DNA from: Aromatoleum toluvorans
Lineage (GTDB): Bacteria; Pseudomonadota; Gammaproteobacteria; Burkholderiales; Rhodocyclaceae
Reading direction: 5' to 3'
DNA length: 64,000 nucleotides
Assembly: GCF_012910905.1 (NCBI RefSeq)
Contig: NZ_WTVN01000023.1
Span: 18,261 to 82,260, forward strand
Shown in pieces: positions 34,596 to 44,743 of this stretch. Positions within the stretch are counted from its first letter, which is position 1. Every line of letters starts with the position of its first letter. The notes under the pieces were generated by a model. It searched no databases. It was not told where the DNA came from and saw only the letters and a program-made list of their open reading frames with translations. The position numbers and the translations under genes are program-made.

Positions 34596-35105
34596 ATGCA
34601 CTCTTCAAGTGTGGTGGCGGTTTTCCCGGCGCGCGCGCGGACGGCAGTCCTCCGTGCGGCTCGCCGCTGGCGGGTCGTCGGCAAGCTGCTGCTGGCGCTC
34701 CCGGTTACCGCTGCACATGCGGAGGCGCCGGCGGTGACCCCCGTCAGCTGGATCTGCTGGTACGCGAACGGGACCGCAGTCTCCTGTCGGCTGGGACCGC
34801 CGGATGCCTTCATGCCCGCGCCAGCCGAACTTCAGCCCGGTGCTGCCGACGCCGGCGCCTTGCTCCCGGCGGGAAAGCGGCCCTTGCCCCAGATCGTGCG
34901 CACGATCCTGCAAGAGCCCGAGAAGCTCGCCGACCGGACCATTTCGATTCCGCTATTCGCCGAGTCTCACGACACGGATTTCGTGCGCGAGCTTGCGGAA
35001 GCCGTGATGTGCGGGACGCGCAAGCTGTGCCGCGTGCTGTTCCTCCGCTCGTCGACCGATATCGCGCTGACGCTCGACGCGGTCGAGGATCCCGCTCTCA
35101 ATTGA
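34596..35105 (+). CDS. Secreted protein of unknown function
   Basis: 169 aa from ATG 34596. A long basic n-region is followed by the hydrophobic LLLALPVTAAHA cleavage region. The mature part has two Cys early (ICWYANGTAVSC) and two late (MCGTRKLC), which may form disulfides, and a conserved-looking stretch ISIPLFAESHDTDFVRELAEAVMC. I do not recognise a family. It lies between a kinase and a GGDEF-EAL protein and is bordered by inverted repeats upstream and hairpins downstream. Confidence 0.6.
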   Translation: MHSSSVVAVFPARARTAVLRAARRWRVVGKLLLALPVTAAHAEAPAVTPVSWICWYANGTAVSCRLGPPDAFMPAPAELQPGAADAGALLPAGKRPLPQIVRTILQEPEKLADRTISIPLFAESHDTDFVRELAEAVMCGTRKLCRVLFLRSSTDIALTLDAVEDPALN

Positions 35106-35153
35106 CGCGGGGCGAACGAGGGAGGGGCAGATAGACAACGCCAATCCGGTTCT

Positions 35154-35216
35154 GCCGGCGCGAGTCGCCGGCGCTTCTGCGGGCACCCCGACTACCGTGC
35201 TTCCTGTAGTGCCCGC
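35154..35216 (+). terminator. Paired hairpins downstream of the secreted-protein gene
   Basis: GCCGGCG/CGCCGGC over a 5-nt loop (35154-35172), then GCGGGCAC/GTGCCCGC (35179-35216), whose 22-nt interior has a further ACTAC/GTAGT pairing. They may end transcription of the secreted-protein gene or form a leader structure for the next gene. Confidence 0.45.
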
Positions 35217-35364
35217 CGGGGGAGGCTCCTTTATGCTATGGCGCGACTGTAAAAAAATGTAATTTACGGCGTATCGATGGTGCGTACTCGGGAGAGGGGC
35301 GGGGAGAGGGCCGAAACACGGCCGCAGCCATGCAGGACGCCAGAACAATGAGAATGACTCCGAC

Positions 35365-38300
35365 ATGAATTTCAGATGGCTTGCCCGGATGCACGTCCGT
35401 CTGCTGCTGCTGGTCCTCGCGGCGGTCCTGCCTGCCATTGCGATCATCGTCGATATGGGTGCGGAGCAGCGCCGCGGGGCCATGGCGGCCTCGGAGCGGC
35501 TCGCGCTATCCACGGCGCGCCAACTGGCGACACGCCAGCGGGACATGATTTCCTATGTGCACGAGGCGCTGCAGGGGCTGGCAGACGCACCCGAAATCCG
35601 GGGCCTGCACTCGACGCGCGACTGCAGCCGCTGGCTCGCGCGCGTGGCGACGCTGGGCAAAGTCTATTCGGGTCTCTTCGTCGTCGACCGCGGCGGGGAA
35701 GTCCTTTGCAGCGCCAAGCCCTACGGCGACCGCGTCAATGTGGCGGATCGCGCCTACTTCCGCCGCGCCCTCGAGCGGCGCGACTTCGCCATCGGCGACT
35801 TCAACATCAGCCGGATGAGCGGCAAGCCGATCGTGGCGTTCGCGCACCCGGTGTTCGACGAGCGCAACGAAATCTCCGCGGTCGTGGCGCTCGCGGCGGA
35901 GCCGCCGGCATTCGGGGCGCTGCTGCGCGAATTGCTGCTGCCGGACGATTCGGTGGTGACGGTCGTCGACAGCCAGGGCGTGATCCTCGCCCGCCTGCCG
36001 GATCCGGATGCGCTGGTGGGGCGCACGATCCCGGAACTCACCGAGTTCAAGGCCGCCACCGTCGATGCAAGCGAGGTGGTGACCGAAGCGCAATGGCTCG
36101 ACCGGGTCCCGCGCCTGACGGCCATCGTGCCGGTGCTCAGCACCTACGGCGACCTGTACGTGCGTGTGGGCATTCCCACCGCGATGGCGCAGGCGAACGC
36201 CGCGGCGGTCGCCCGGCACAATCTCCTGCTGGTTGCCGCGGCGGCGGGACTGTTGCTGCTTTTCGGCTGGATGGCGGCGCAGCGGCTGGTGCTGCGGCGG
36301 GTGCGCGATCTTGCGGACACGGCCCGACGGATCGGCGCGGGGGACCTTCAGGCCCGCTGCACCCTGCCGCCGGATGGCGGCGAACTGGGAGAACTCGCGC
36401 GGGCGCAGAACGACATGGCGGAACGCATCGAGCATGCGATGACGCGACTGCAAATGGCCGCGGAGGAAATCCGGCTGCGCAACCGCGCCATCGATGCGAG
36501 CCGCAACGGCCTGGTGATCTACCGCTATGCTCCCCCGGTCGGTATCGTCAGTGCCAATCCGGCGCTGCTCGCACTGCTCGCGATCACGCCCGCGGAGCTC
36601 GCCGCGGCCGATCTGGCTGCGCTCGGGCAGCGGGGTTTCGATGCCGGCGGCTGGGAGCAGCTGGAGGCGCTGCTCGTGGCGCGGCGCGAGGGCGAGGTCG
36701 GACTGCGCCTGACGCGCGCGGCGGAGGACGTCGTGTGGCTCGACGCCGGCGTGACCCTGGTTGCGAGTGCGGGCGGGGAGGCCGATCACGCAGTCGTCGA
36801 ATTCCGCGATGTCACCGAGCGCCACCGCTATGAGGAACAGCTCGCCCATCAGGCCAACTACGATACGCTGACCGGCCTGCCCAACCGCAACCTGCTGGTG
36901 GACCGCCTGCAGCAGATGCTTTCCCCTGCGCCGCGCGATGGCGGCTGCTTTGTCCTGTGGCTCGATGTCGACCGCTTCAAGGTCGTGAATGACAGCGTTG
37001 GCCGCCGGGCCGCAGACGCGGCGCTGGTTGACGTCGCCCGCCGCCTGGCCGACGCGGCGCCGGAGTGCACGACCGTTGCGCGCGTGACAGGGGACGAGTT
37101 CGTGCTGATCGCCGACGAGTTGTCGGGCCTGCAGGCGGTGGTGTCGCTCGCCAATCGCCTGCTGGAGGCGGTGCGACAGCCGCTCGTGGTCGGCGGCGAA
37201 GTGCAGCGGTTCACTGCCAGTATCGGCGTGGCCGAGCGTGGCGCGGCCGGACAGGGTGCGGATGCGTTGCTGCACAACGCCCGTGTGGCGATGAACCGCG
37301 CCAAGGAGATGGGGCGCGATACCTTCTGCTTCTACGACGCGAACATGAACGCCCGGGCGGCGCCGAGACTGCGGCTCGAGCTCGCGCTGCGACGCGCGAT
37401 CGAGCGGCAGGAACTCCATCTGGTGTACCAGCCCAAGGTCGACCTCCTGACCGGCGAGGTGATCGGCTGCGAAGCCTTGTGCCGCTGGCACCACGCGGAA
37501 CTCGGGCTGGTGCCGCCGGCGGAGTTCATCCCCGTCGCCGAGGACAGCGGGCTGATCCTGCGGATCGGGCGCTGGGTGCTCGAGACCGCGTGTGCGCAGA
37601 TGCGCGCCTGGATCGATGCCGGGATCACGTGCCCGCGCATGGCGGTCAATGTGGCGCCGCTGCAGTTCCTGCGCGATGACCTGGTGGCCGAAGTGTCGGC
37701 CCTGCTGTCGCGCCATCGCCTCGATGCGGGTGTGCTGATGCTGGAGATCACCGAAAGCACGCTGATGCGCGACCCCGGGCGTGCGGTCGCGGTGATGAAG
37801 GGGCTCAAGGCCATCGGCGTGCGGCTGGCAATCGACGATTTCGGTACGGGCTATTCGTCGCTCAGCGCGCTCAAGCACTTCCCGATCGACTACCTGAAGA
37901 TCGATCGCGCCTTCATCTCCGATCTGACGACCAACGCGAGCGATGCCGCGATCGCGGTCTCCATCATCGCGCTCGCGCGCAGCCTCAACCTGCGCGTGAT
38001 CGCCGAAGGGGTCGAGAGCGAAGGGCAGCTGCTGTACCTGCGCGGCCGCGGCTGCGACGAGATGCAGGGCTACCACTTCTCGCCGCCGATCGCGCCCGAG
38101 GCCTTCGCGGACATGCTGTCCGGCGGGAGGGGGCTGGCGCTGCCGGTTCAGAAGGACCTTCCCGCGCGCACCCTGCTGCTGGTCGACGACGAGCCGTCGA
38201 TCCAGTCGGCCGTGCGCCGCATCCTGCGCCGCGAGGGATACACGCTGCTGTTTGCCGGCAGTGCCGCCGAGGCGCTGGAGCTGCTTGCGCGGCATGCGGT

Positions 38301-38556
38301 GGGGGTGGTGATCTCCGACTTCCGCATGCCGGGCATGGATGGCGTGCAGTTTCTCGACAAGGTGCGGGGGCTCTATCCGCAGACCACCCGCATGATCCTG
38401 TCGGGTTATGCCGATGTTGCCATGATCACCAGCGCGATCAATCGCGGGGCGATTTTCCGCTTTCTGCACAAGCCGTGGGACGACCGCGAACTGCTGGAGG
38501 CGGTGCGCGACGCGTTCGAGTATTTCGAGCTGCAGGTGCTTGCAGCGGCGGCCTGA
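35365..38556 (+). CDS. Membrane sensor, PAS, degenerate GGDEF, EAL, receiver
   Basis: 1063 aa. Helices near residues 10-28 and 285-303 bound a dCache-like periplasmic sensor (VYSGLFVVDRGGEVLC, DRAYFRRAL). HAMP and PAS follow. The GGDEF signature is TGDEF (about 574-578), with the first Gly lost, so cyclase activity is doubtful and GTP-sensing is possible. The EAL domain is intact: E703-A-L, NVAPLQF, EITEST, DDFGTG, LKIDRAF, AEGVES. The C-terminal receiver (about 925-1050) has Asp985 and KPWDD. A receiver at the C-terminal end of a membrane sensor is unusual; it may let the local kinases tune phosphodiesterase activity. Hairpins lie in its leader and a hairpin follows its stop. Confidence 0.87.
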   Translation: MNFRWLARMHVRLLLLVLAAVLPAIAIIVDMGAEQRRGAMAASERLALSTARQLATRQRDMISYVHEALQGLADAPEIRGLHSTRDCSRWLARVATLGKVYSGLFVVDRGGEVLCSAKPYGDRVNVADRAYFRRALERRDFAIGDFNISRMSGKPIVAFAHPVFDERNEISAVVALAAEPPAFGALLRELLLPDDSVVTVVDSQGVILARLPDPDALVGRTIPELTEFKAATVDASEVVTEAQWLDRVPRLTAIVPVLSTYGDLYVRVGIPTAMAQANAAAVARHNLLLVAAAAGLLLLFGWMAAQRLVLRRVRDLADTARRIGAGDLQARCTLPPDGGELGELARAQNDMAERIEHAMTRLQMAAEEIRLRNRAIDASRNGLVIYRYAPPVGIVSANPALLALLAITPAELAAADLAALGQRGFDAGGWEQLEALLVARREGEVGLRLTRAAEDVVWLDAGVTLVASAGGEADHAVVEFRDVTERHRYEEQLAHQANYDTLTGLPNRNLLVDRLQQMLSPAPRDGGCFVLWLDVDRFKVVNDSVGRRAADAALVDVARRLADAAPECTTVARVTGDEFVLIADELSGLQAVVSLANRLLEAVRQPLVVGGEVQRFTASIGVAERGAAGQGADALLHNARVAMNRAKEMGRDTFCFYDANMNARAAPRLRLELALRRAIERQELHLVYQPKVDLLTGEVIGCEALCRWHHAELGLVPPAEFIPVAEDSGLILRIGRWVLETACAQMRAWIDAGITCPRMAVNVAPLQFLRDDLVAEVSALLSRHRLDAGVLMLEITESTLMRDPGRAVAVMKGLKAIGVRLAIDDFGTGYSSLSALKHFPIDYLKIDRAFISDLTTNASDAAIAVSIIALARSLNLRVIAEGVESEGQLLYLRGRGCDEMQGYHFSPPIAPEAFADMLSGGRGLALPVQKDLPARTLLLVDDEPSIQSAVRRILRREGYTLLFAGSAAEALELLARHAVGVVISDFRMPGMDGVQFLDKVRGLYPQTTRMILSGYADVAMITSAINRGAIFRFLHKPWDDRELLEAVRDAFEYFELQVLAAAA

Positions 38557-38564
38557 GGCCTGGC

Positions 38565-38580
38565 CGGGGGAAAATCCCCG
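38565..38580 (+). terminator. Hairpin after the EAL-receiver gene
   Basis: CGGGG and CCCCG pair (plus a G-T wobble) over an AAAA loop 8 bp after the stop. No T tract follows. An A/T-rich TAAAAT (38601-38606) beyond it could be the -10 of the chemosensory operon, without a clear -35. Confidence 0.4.
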
Positions 38581-38639
38581 TGGGCTTGGCAAGCTGCTGT
38601 TAAAATTCCTCTGTCCTGATCTGTGAGGATCCATCCGTA

Positions 38640-40103
38640 ATGTACGGGCACGATGCTGGCAACCTCGATGGGGCCGCCGCGACGGTCCTGGGGGTGGCGT
38701 TACCCGGGGCCGCGGAGGCCGATCCGTGCCGGCGCATCTTCGATACGATCGGCCTGCGCCGGCGCGCGGGCGACGAGGCGCGGCTGAGCGGCTGGCTGCA
38801 GCCGCGGCTGCACGCGCTGCGCCTGCCCTCCGTCGCTGCCTATGCGGACCTGATCGCCGCGGGGGGCGAGCCGGGCCGGCACGAGCGTGAACGGCTGATG
38901 GAGCACTTCTCCACCGGTGAAACCTATTTCTTCCGCGACCAGGGCCTGTTCGGGCTGCTTGCGGCCCGCATCCTGCCCGAACTCGTCGCACGTCGTTCGG
39001 CGCAGCGCACGCTGCGGCTGTGGAGCGCGGGCTGCGCGAGCGGGGAAGAGGCCTATACGCTGGCGATGCTGATCGACGAGATGGCGCCGGAGCTTGTGGG
39101 CTGGGACGTGCGCATCGCCGGAACCGACATCAACGGCGACGCCATCGCCCGTGCACGGCGCGGAGCCTATGGCCAATGGTCCTTCCGCACCCTCGACGAG
39201 GCGCGCAAGGCGCGGTATTTCCGCAAGAGCGGTCGCGAATGGCAGATCGACGCGCGCCTGCAGGTGATGGTCGATTTCGAGCGACGCGACCTGTTGCAGG
39301 ACGACGCCGGCGAGGCCGGCGGATTTGACCTGATCCTGTGCCGGAACGTGTTCATCTACCTGACTGCGCCTGCAGTGACGAGCATCGCGGAAAAACTGGC
39401 GGCGGCCTTGTCGGAGGGCGGCTATTTCGTTCCGGGGCACGGCGAGCTGCTGGGCTGTGTCCCGCCCGGGCTGGAGGCCCTCGCCTACCCCGACGCGACC
39501 GCGTATCGCAGGGCGGCGGCGCCCGCGCGGCCGCTGCCGCCCCGGCCGCCATCGGTGCCATCCTCCGCACCTACCGGCTTGCCACGGACGCTGCCGGGGG
39601 CGAGCCTGGGCGGCAAGCGCTCTTCCCGGCAGCACAAAATCGAGCCCAGACCCAAACTCGAGGCGGCGCCGGCGGCCGGGGCGGACGAGATGCTTGCGCA
39701 GGCCTGGCGTGCCGCCGACCGCGGTGCGGCGCAGACGGCGCGGGCCGCCTGCGAGCAAGTGCTTGCCGTTTCACCCCTCGATCCGCGCCCGTATTTCCTG
39801 CTCGCGAAACTGGCCGAGGAGCGGCGCGCGATCGACGAGGCGCAGACGCTGCTGCGCAAGGTGCTCTACCTCGATCCGGGTTTCGTCGCCGCACATCTCG
39901 AACTGGCCGATCTGTGCACACGCTCGGGCGACGTCCGGCGCGCCCGGCAGTTGCGTACGCAGGCGCTGCGCGAACTGGAGAAGATGCCGTCGGACGTCCC
40001 CCTGCCCGTGCCGCCGCATGCCACCGCCGGCAGCCTGCTGCGCGGGCTCAGGGCCGCGGCGGGCGACGCGCCGGGTGGGCCGGAGGAGGCGCCGGATGGC
40101 TAG
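38640..40103 (+). CDS. CheR-type methyltransferase with TPR tail (WspC-like)
   Basis: 487 aa. The CheR domain (about 30-285) has the N-terminal helical part, FSTGETYFFRD, the SAM motif LRLWSAGCASGEEAYTLAM, AGTDINGDAI and FDLILCRNVFIYL. After a Pro-rich linker (about 290-345) two to three TPR-like helical pairs follow (YFLLAKLAEERRAIDEA, AAHLELADLCTRSGD). It methylates receptor glutamates using SAM. TPR-bearing CheR is found in Wsp-type and other alternative systems. It starts an operon and overlaps the CheW gene by 8 bp. Confidence 0.9.
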   Translation: MYGHDAGNLDGAAATVLGVALPGAAEADPCRRIFDTIGLRRRAGDEARLSGWLQPRLHALRLPSVAAYADLIAAGGEPGRHERERLMEHFSTGETYFFRDQGLFGLLAARILPELVARRSAQRTLRLWSAGCASGEEAYTLAMLIDEMAPELVGWDVRIAGTDINGDAIARARRGAYGQWSFRTLDEARKARYFRKSGREWQIDARLQVMVDFERRDLLQDDAGEAGGFDLILCRNVFIYLTAPAVTSIAEKLAAALSEGGYFVPGHGELLGCVPPGLEALAYPDATAYRRAAAPARPLPPRPPSVPSSAPTGLPRTLPGASLGGKRSSRQHKIEPRPKLEAAPAAGADEMLAQAWRAADRGAAQTARAACEQVLAVSPLDPRPYFLLAKLAEERRAIDEAQTLLRKVLYLDPGFVAAHLELADLCTRSGDVRRARQLRTQALRELEKMPSDVPLPVPPHATAGSLLRGLRAAAGDAPGGPEEAPDG

Positions 40104-41142
40104 CCTGCATCTCATCTTCTCGCACCGGGGGGTGCGCTACGCGCTGGATGCCGCGCTGGTGCAGGAGATCGTGTGGCTGCCCGGGCTGTCTCCGGTGGCC
40201 GAGGCGTCGACGCGGGTGATCGGGGCCTTCAACCTGCGTGGGCACGTGATTCCGGTCATCGACCTGGCCCTGTGTTTCGGGCGGGGGCGGTCGGTTCTGC
40301 AGGTCGGCGACGCGGTGGTCGTCCTGGCCGTCGAGGGCGAGCGTTTCGGGATTCTTGCCGGCGAGGTGCTCGATACGGCGACGATCGCAGCCGACGACGT
40401 CGAGGACGTGCACGACCACGACAGCCTGCTGGGCAACGCGGCGCCGCTGCTGTCCGGCGTCGCCATGAGCGGCGCGGACCTCGCGATGGTGCTCGACGCC
40501 CGGGCGTTGCTAGCCGACGCCGCGACGGCGGCGGCGCTGGAAGCGCCTTCCGCCGACGCTGCGCCGGACGATACGACCTGCGCGGATCCTGCCGCCGGGA
40601 TCTTGCGCACGCGTGCCGACAGGCTGGCCCTTCCGCCGGACGCGCCGGACGCTGCCGGCAGTGCGCCGTTCGTGCTGGTCGGCCTCGATGGCGGGCTCTT
40701 CGGCATTCCGGCGGGGGTGGTGCGCGAGATCGTGCACCTGCGCGGCGTCAGGCCGGTGCCATGTTGTCCGGCGCACATTCTCGGCAGCATGAATCTGCGG
40801 AGCGAAATCCTGACCGTGGTCGACCTGCGTCCGGCTCTCGGTCTGCCTGCGCGGCAGCCGCTCGCGGCCGTCGTCGTCGTCCGGGGCGGCGATCTCGTGG
40901 TCGGGCTTGCCGTCAGCGAGGTGCATGATGTCGTCGCGGCAGGCGCGCACGAGGCGGCGCCTGCGCAGGGCGAATACGACCTGCCGTTTTGCCGCGGCCC
41001 CATGCGGGCGGACGGACTGATTTTCAGCATGATCGATATCGAGGCCATGCTTGCGTCGCGCGTGCTTCACGTCGCCGACGAGCCTGGCCGGGACAGACCG
41101 GAGCCCCGCAATGCGGCTCCAGAAGCAGGGGAGGAACAATGA
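40096..41142 (+). CDS. Double-CheW scaffold protein
   Basis: 348 aa. Two complete CheW-like domains are fused: residues about 1-140 ([34 protein letters not shown]) and about 185-325 ([41 protein letters not shown]), joined by an Asp/Ala-rich linker. CheW couples receptor to CheA. Wsp systems use two separate CheW proteins (WspB and WspD); here both roles may be joined in one chain. It overlaps cheR before it and the MCP gene after it (ATGA). Confidence 0.88.
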   Translation: MASLHLIFSHRGVRYALDAALVQEIVWLPGLSPVAEASTRVIGAFNLRGHVIPVIDLALCFGRGRSVLQVGDAVVVLAVEGERFGILAGEVLDTATIAADDVEDVHDHDSLLGNAAPLLSGVAMSGADLAMVLDARALLADAATAAALEAPSADAAPDDTTCADPAAGILRTRADRLALPPDAPDAAGSAPFVLVGLDGGLFGIPAGVVREIVHLRGVRPVPCCPAHILGSMNLRSEILTVVDLRPALGLPARQPLAAVVVVRGGDLVVGLAVSEVHDVVAAGAHEAAPAQGEYDLPFCRGPMRADGLIFSMIDIEAMLASRVLHVADEPGRDRPEPRNAAPEAGEEQ

Positions 41143-42590
41143 TCGGAACACTGAATCTGCGCCAACGCATCCTGGCGGGCTACATGGTGCCGCTGCTGCT
41201 GTTGATCGGCGTCGCGGTTGCCGTCTACCTGCAGACGCAGCGCCTGCAGGACCTGTCGGCGGACGCGATCGAGGCGGGGCGTGCGGTCACCGCCGCGAAG
41301 GAGGCCCATGTCGGGATCGCGCAATACCAGCGCGACATGCGCGGCTATCTGATCGGCCATGACCGCGACCTGCTCGAGTCCGCGACGAAGAACATCGGCC
41401 GCGCCAACGAGAACCTCGAAGCGCTGGCGTCGCTTGTCAGGGACGAGGAGCCGCGGGCCTTGCTGCCCGAGTTGCGGAAGATCGTCGATGAGGTCGTGCG
41501 CGTCGGCGACAGGTATCGCGAGCTGGGCGAGGCCGGCAGCGGCGCGAAGGCGCTGCAGTACTACCGCCAGGTCAATTTCACCGATCTGGGTACCCAGGTC
41601 GATGTCCTGATCGACCGCATCGAGGACTACGAGCTGCGGATACTGGCGCAGCGCGACGGCGAACGGGCGCGTGCCGCGAACAACCTGGTCTCTCTCACGC
41701 TGGGGGCGACCCTGGCCGCGATCGTGCTGGCGATCGGCATCGGCCGCACGCTGGCGGCGCGCAGCACGCGCACGATCAGCGAATCCGTGGCGCAGGTGAG
41801 CTCCGCGTCGACCGAGATGGCGGCGACCGTGGACGAGCACGAACGCACGGTCACGCAGCAGGTGGCGGCGGTCAGCGAGGTGTCGGCGACGGTGGAAGAG
41901 CTGGGGATGTCGGCCCGCCAGTCCGCGGGGCAGGCCGAAGCGTCGGCGGCGGCGGCGCTGCAGGCGCTGGAACTGGCGCGCCACGGCACGCACGCGGCAG
42001 ACGAGGCGGCGCAATCCACGGCAGCGATGAAGGAGAAGATCGACTCGCTGGCGCACCGCATCCTCAGCCTGTCGGAACAGGCCGGACAGATCGGCGGCAT
42101 CGCCAAGCTGGTCGGGGAACTCGCCAGCGAGACCAACATGCTGGCGCTCAACGCGGCGGTCGAGGCGGCGCGCGCCGGCGAGCAGGGCAAGGGCTTCGCC
42201 GTGGTCGCCAGCGAGATCCGCAAGCTCGCGGTGCAGAGCAAGAAATCCGCCGAGCGGGCCGACGCGCTGGTCAGCGAGATCCAGCATGCGACCAACGGCG
42301 CGGTGATGGTGACCGAAGACGGGTCGCGCAGCGCCGACGAGGTGATGGCGGCGGCGAGCCGCGTCACCGAGGCTTTCGATGCGATCACCGGTGCGGCCAA
42401 CAACGTGTCCGAGAACGCGCAGCAGGTGATGCTCAACAGCAAGCAGCAGGCGGCGGCGCTGAGCCAGGTCACCGACGCGATGCAGAGCCTTGCCGCCGGT
42501 TCGCGCCAGATGGCGGCGGGAACCGAGCAGACGAAGGCCGGCATCGAGAACCTGAAGCAGGTCGCGCACGGGCTGAAGGCGATGGTGTGA
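41139..42590 (+). CDS. Methyl-accepting chemotaxis protein
   Basis: 483 aa. Two membrane helices (about 13-31 and 185-205) enclose a four-helix-bundle sensor of about 150 residues. No HAMP is apparent after the second helix. The signalling hairpin tip is standard ([37 protein letters not shown]). There is no C-terminal CheR-tethering pentapeptide, which suits a CheR that docks by its TPR tail. WspA of Pseudomonas has a similar plan but normally carries HAMP. Ligand unknown; surface or envelope sensing is possible by analogy. Confidence 0.88.
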   Translation: MIGTLNLRQRILAGYMVPLLLLIGVAVAVYLQTQRLQDLSADAIEAGRAVTAAKEAHVGIAQYQRDMRGYLIGHDRDLLESATKNIGRANENLEALASLVRDEEPRALLPELRKIVDEVVRVGDRYRELGEAGSGAKALQYYRQVNFTDLGTQVDVLIDRIEDYELRILAQRDGERARAANNLVSLTLGATLAAIVLAIGIGRTLAARSTRTISESVAQVSSASTEMAATVDEHERTVTQQVAAVSEVSATVEELGMSARQSAGQAEASAAAALQALELARHGTHAADEAAQSTAAMKEKIDSLAHRILSLSEQAGQIGGIAKLVGELASETNMLALNAAVEAARAGEQGKGFAVVASEIRKLAVQSKKSAERADALVSEIQHATNGAVMVTEDGSRSADEVMAAASRVTEAFDAITGAANNVSENAQQVMLNSKQQAAALSQVTDAMQSLAAGSRQMAAGTEQTKAGIENLKQVAHGLKAMV

Positions 42591-42618
42591 CGGTGACGAC
42601 GACGCGGAGCGCCGCGCG

Positions 42619-44721
42619 ATGATCGCGGACGAACATCTGCAGGATCTGTTCCGCCAGGAGAGCGGCGACTACCTGCAGCGCCTCGACGACGGCCTGCTGC
42701 GGCTGGAGCGCGACGCCGGCGAGGACGCGGCCGTCGAGGCGCTGTTCCGCGACGCCCACAGCCTCAAGGGCGCCGCGCACATGCTCGGCCTGCACGCCGT
42801 GGAGCTGCTCGCGCACAGCCTCGAAGACATGCTCAACGCCGCGCGCCGCGACGTCGAGGCGCGCGGGCGCGAACACGTGGAGGAAATGCTGCGCCAGCTG
42901 GGCGACATCCGCGCCGCGGTGGACGAGGCGCTGGCGGGCCCGGCCGCGACGCCCGGGCCGCACGCGGCGGCAGCGGCACCGGCGTCGCCCCGCCCAGCCG
43001 CGCCGTCATCCTCCGCGCCGCCCGCGCTCGACGCGGTGCGCGTGGACGCCCGCCGGCTCGACACCCTGCTCAATGCATCGGGCGAGCTCGCGACCGGATG
43101 CGCCCGCCTCGTGCGCCGCCTGGCCGACGTCGACGCGATCGTCGAGCGCTGCGAGGAGCTGCGGCGCGGGCTCGCGAACGGGCCGGCTGCCGCCGCGCCG
43201 GGCGCGCTCGCGCTGCTCGAGCGGCTGGCGCCGGTCGAGGCCATGCTGGCGCGCCTGCGGACCGCCATGGACGACGACCACGCGCAGCTGCAGCGGGTCA
43301 GTGGCGAACTCGGCGACGGCGTGCGGGCGATCCGCCTGCTGCCGCTGGCGAACATCTTCCGCCAGTTTCCACGCATGGTGCAGGAACTCGCGCGGGCCCA
43401 GGGCAAGCCGGTCGAACTGGTGATCGAGGGCGAGGACGTCGGCGCGGACCGCCGCATCCTGGAGGAGATCCGCGATCCGCTGATGCACCTGCTGCGCAAC
43501 GCCATCGACCACGGCATCGAGCCGGCGGACGAGCGCGCGCGGGCAGGCAAGCCGGCCACGGGCCGTATCGGGCTGCGCGCGCGGCGGACCGAAAGCGCCC
43601 TCGAGATCGTCGTGGACGACGACGGGCGCGGCCTCGACGAGGCGGCGATCCGTGCGGCCGCGCTGGAACTTGGGCTGGAAAGCGCGGCAACCCTCGCCGC
43701 GATGGCGCCGGCGCAGCAGCGGGCGCTGGTGCTGCGCGCCGGCCTGACGACGGCGCGCGAGGTGAGCGACGTCTCCGGGCGCGGCATCGGGCTGGATGTC
43801 GTGCGCGAAGCGGTCGAGCGTCTGAAGGGCGCGCTCGCGCTCGACTCCGCCCCCGGGCGCGGCCTGGCGCTCACCCTGCGCCTGCCGGTGACGCTGGTGA
43901 CGGCGCGCATCCTGATCGTCGAGGCCGATCGCTGTCCCTACGGGCTTCCCGTCGAGCAGGTGCGCGGATCGCGCCGGCTGGCCGCGGGGGACATCCTGCA
44001 GCTCGACGGGCGCGACGCCATCCTGTTCGACGACCGGCCGGTGCCGCTGGCGGGACTCGCCGAGCTGCTGGGGCTGCCCGCGCCGGCGGCGGGCGCGGAA
44101 GGGGGCGCGGGCGCTCGCCTGGCGGTGATCCTCGAGACCGCGGCGGGGTGCTTCGCGGTCACGGTGGAAGCGCTGGTCGACGAGCAGGAAGTCGTGCTCA
44201 AGGCGCCCGGCAGCCTGCTCGAGCGGGTACGCAACGTGGCGGGCGCGAGCATCCTCGACAGCGGGGAGATCTGCATCGTGCTCGATCCGGCCGACCTGTT
44301 CGCGTCGCTGCGGCGGCGCGCCGCGCCCGCCGCCGGGCCCGCACCGGCCGCACAGCGGCGCAACCGGGTGCTGCTGGCCGAGGACAGCATCACCACGCGC
44401 ACGCAGGAAAGCCGCATCCTCGAAGCGGCGGGCTACGAGGTCGTCACCGCGGTCGATGGCCTCGATGCGCTGCGCAAGCTCGCGCGCGGCGAGTTCGACG
44501 CGGTGGTCACCGACGTCAACATGCCCAAGCTCGACGGCCTCGAGCTGGCCCGGCGCATCCGCCGCGAGGTCCGCCACGCCCACCTGCCGGTGATCCTCGT
44601 GACGTCGCTGGCGTCGGACGAGGATCGCATGCGCGGGCTGGAGGCCGGCGCGAACGCCTACATCACGAAGCCCGGTTTCGACCAGAAGGAGCTCATCGAA
44701 TGCCTCGAGCGCCTGATCTGA
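42619..44721 (+). CDS. CheA-receiver hybrid kinase (WspE-like)
   Basis: 700 aa. Order: Hpt (about 1-110; phospho-acceptor His47 in DAHSLKGAAHMLGL), Ala/Pro linker, dimerisation helices, HATPase (N box LLRNAIDHGIEP, G1 VDDDGRGLDE, G2 SGRGIGLDVV), CheW-like domain (about 420-560), and receiver (about 575-695; Asp632 in TDVNMPKLDG). There is no CheY/CheB-binding P2 domain of classical type. The hybrid layout and N-terminus are those of WspE and FrzE-type kinases in alternative chemosensory systems. Confidence 0.9.
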   Translation: MIADEHLQDLFRQESGDYLQRLDDGLLRLERDAGEDAAVEALFRDAHSLKGAAHMLGLHAVELLAHSLEDMLNAARRDVEARGREHVEEMLRQLGDIRAAVDEALAGPAATPGPHAAAAAPASPRPAAPSSSAPPALDAVRVDARRLDTLLNASGELATGCARLVRRLADVDAIVERCEELRRGLANGPAAAAPGALALLERLAPVEAMLARLRTAMDDDHAQLQRVSGELGDGVRAIRLLPLANIFRQFPRMVQELARAQGKPVELVIEGEDVGADRRILEEIRDPLMHLLRNAIDHGIEPADERARAGKPATGRIGLRARRTESALEIVVDDDGRGLDEAAIRAAALELGLESAATLAAMAPAQQRALVLRAGLTTAREVSDVSGRGIGLDVVREAVERLKGALALDSAPGRGLALTLRLPVTLVTARILIVEADRCPYGLPVEQVRGSRRLAAGDILQLDGRDAILFDDRPVPLAGLAELLGLPAPAAGAEGGAGARLAVILETAAGCFAVTVEALVDEQEVVLKAPGSLLERVRNVAGASILDSGEICIVLDPADLFASLRRRAAPAAGPAPAAQRRNRVLLAEDSITTRTQESRILEAAGYEVVTAVDGLDALRKLARGEFDAVVTDVNMPKLDGLELARRIRREVRHAHLPVILVTSLASDEDRMRGLEAGANAYITKPGFDQKELIECLERLI

Positions 44722-44743
44722 GGCCCGCACGGAGGCCCCGCCG

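Noticed and set aside
38585..38601. Sigma-54-like TTGGCA before the cheR gene
   Set aside because: The GC of the -12 element is not at the required 10-bp distance.
35506..38991. Long minus-strand open frame opposite the EAL-receiver gene
   Set aside because: Its translation is Arg/Ala/Pro-rich with no domain, while the plus strand has full GGDEF-EAL motifs.
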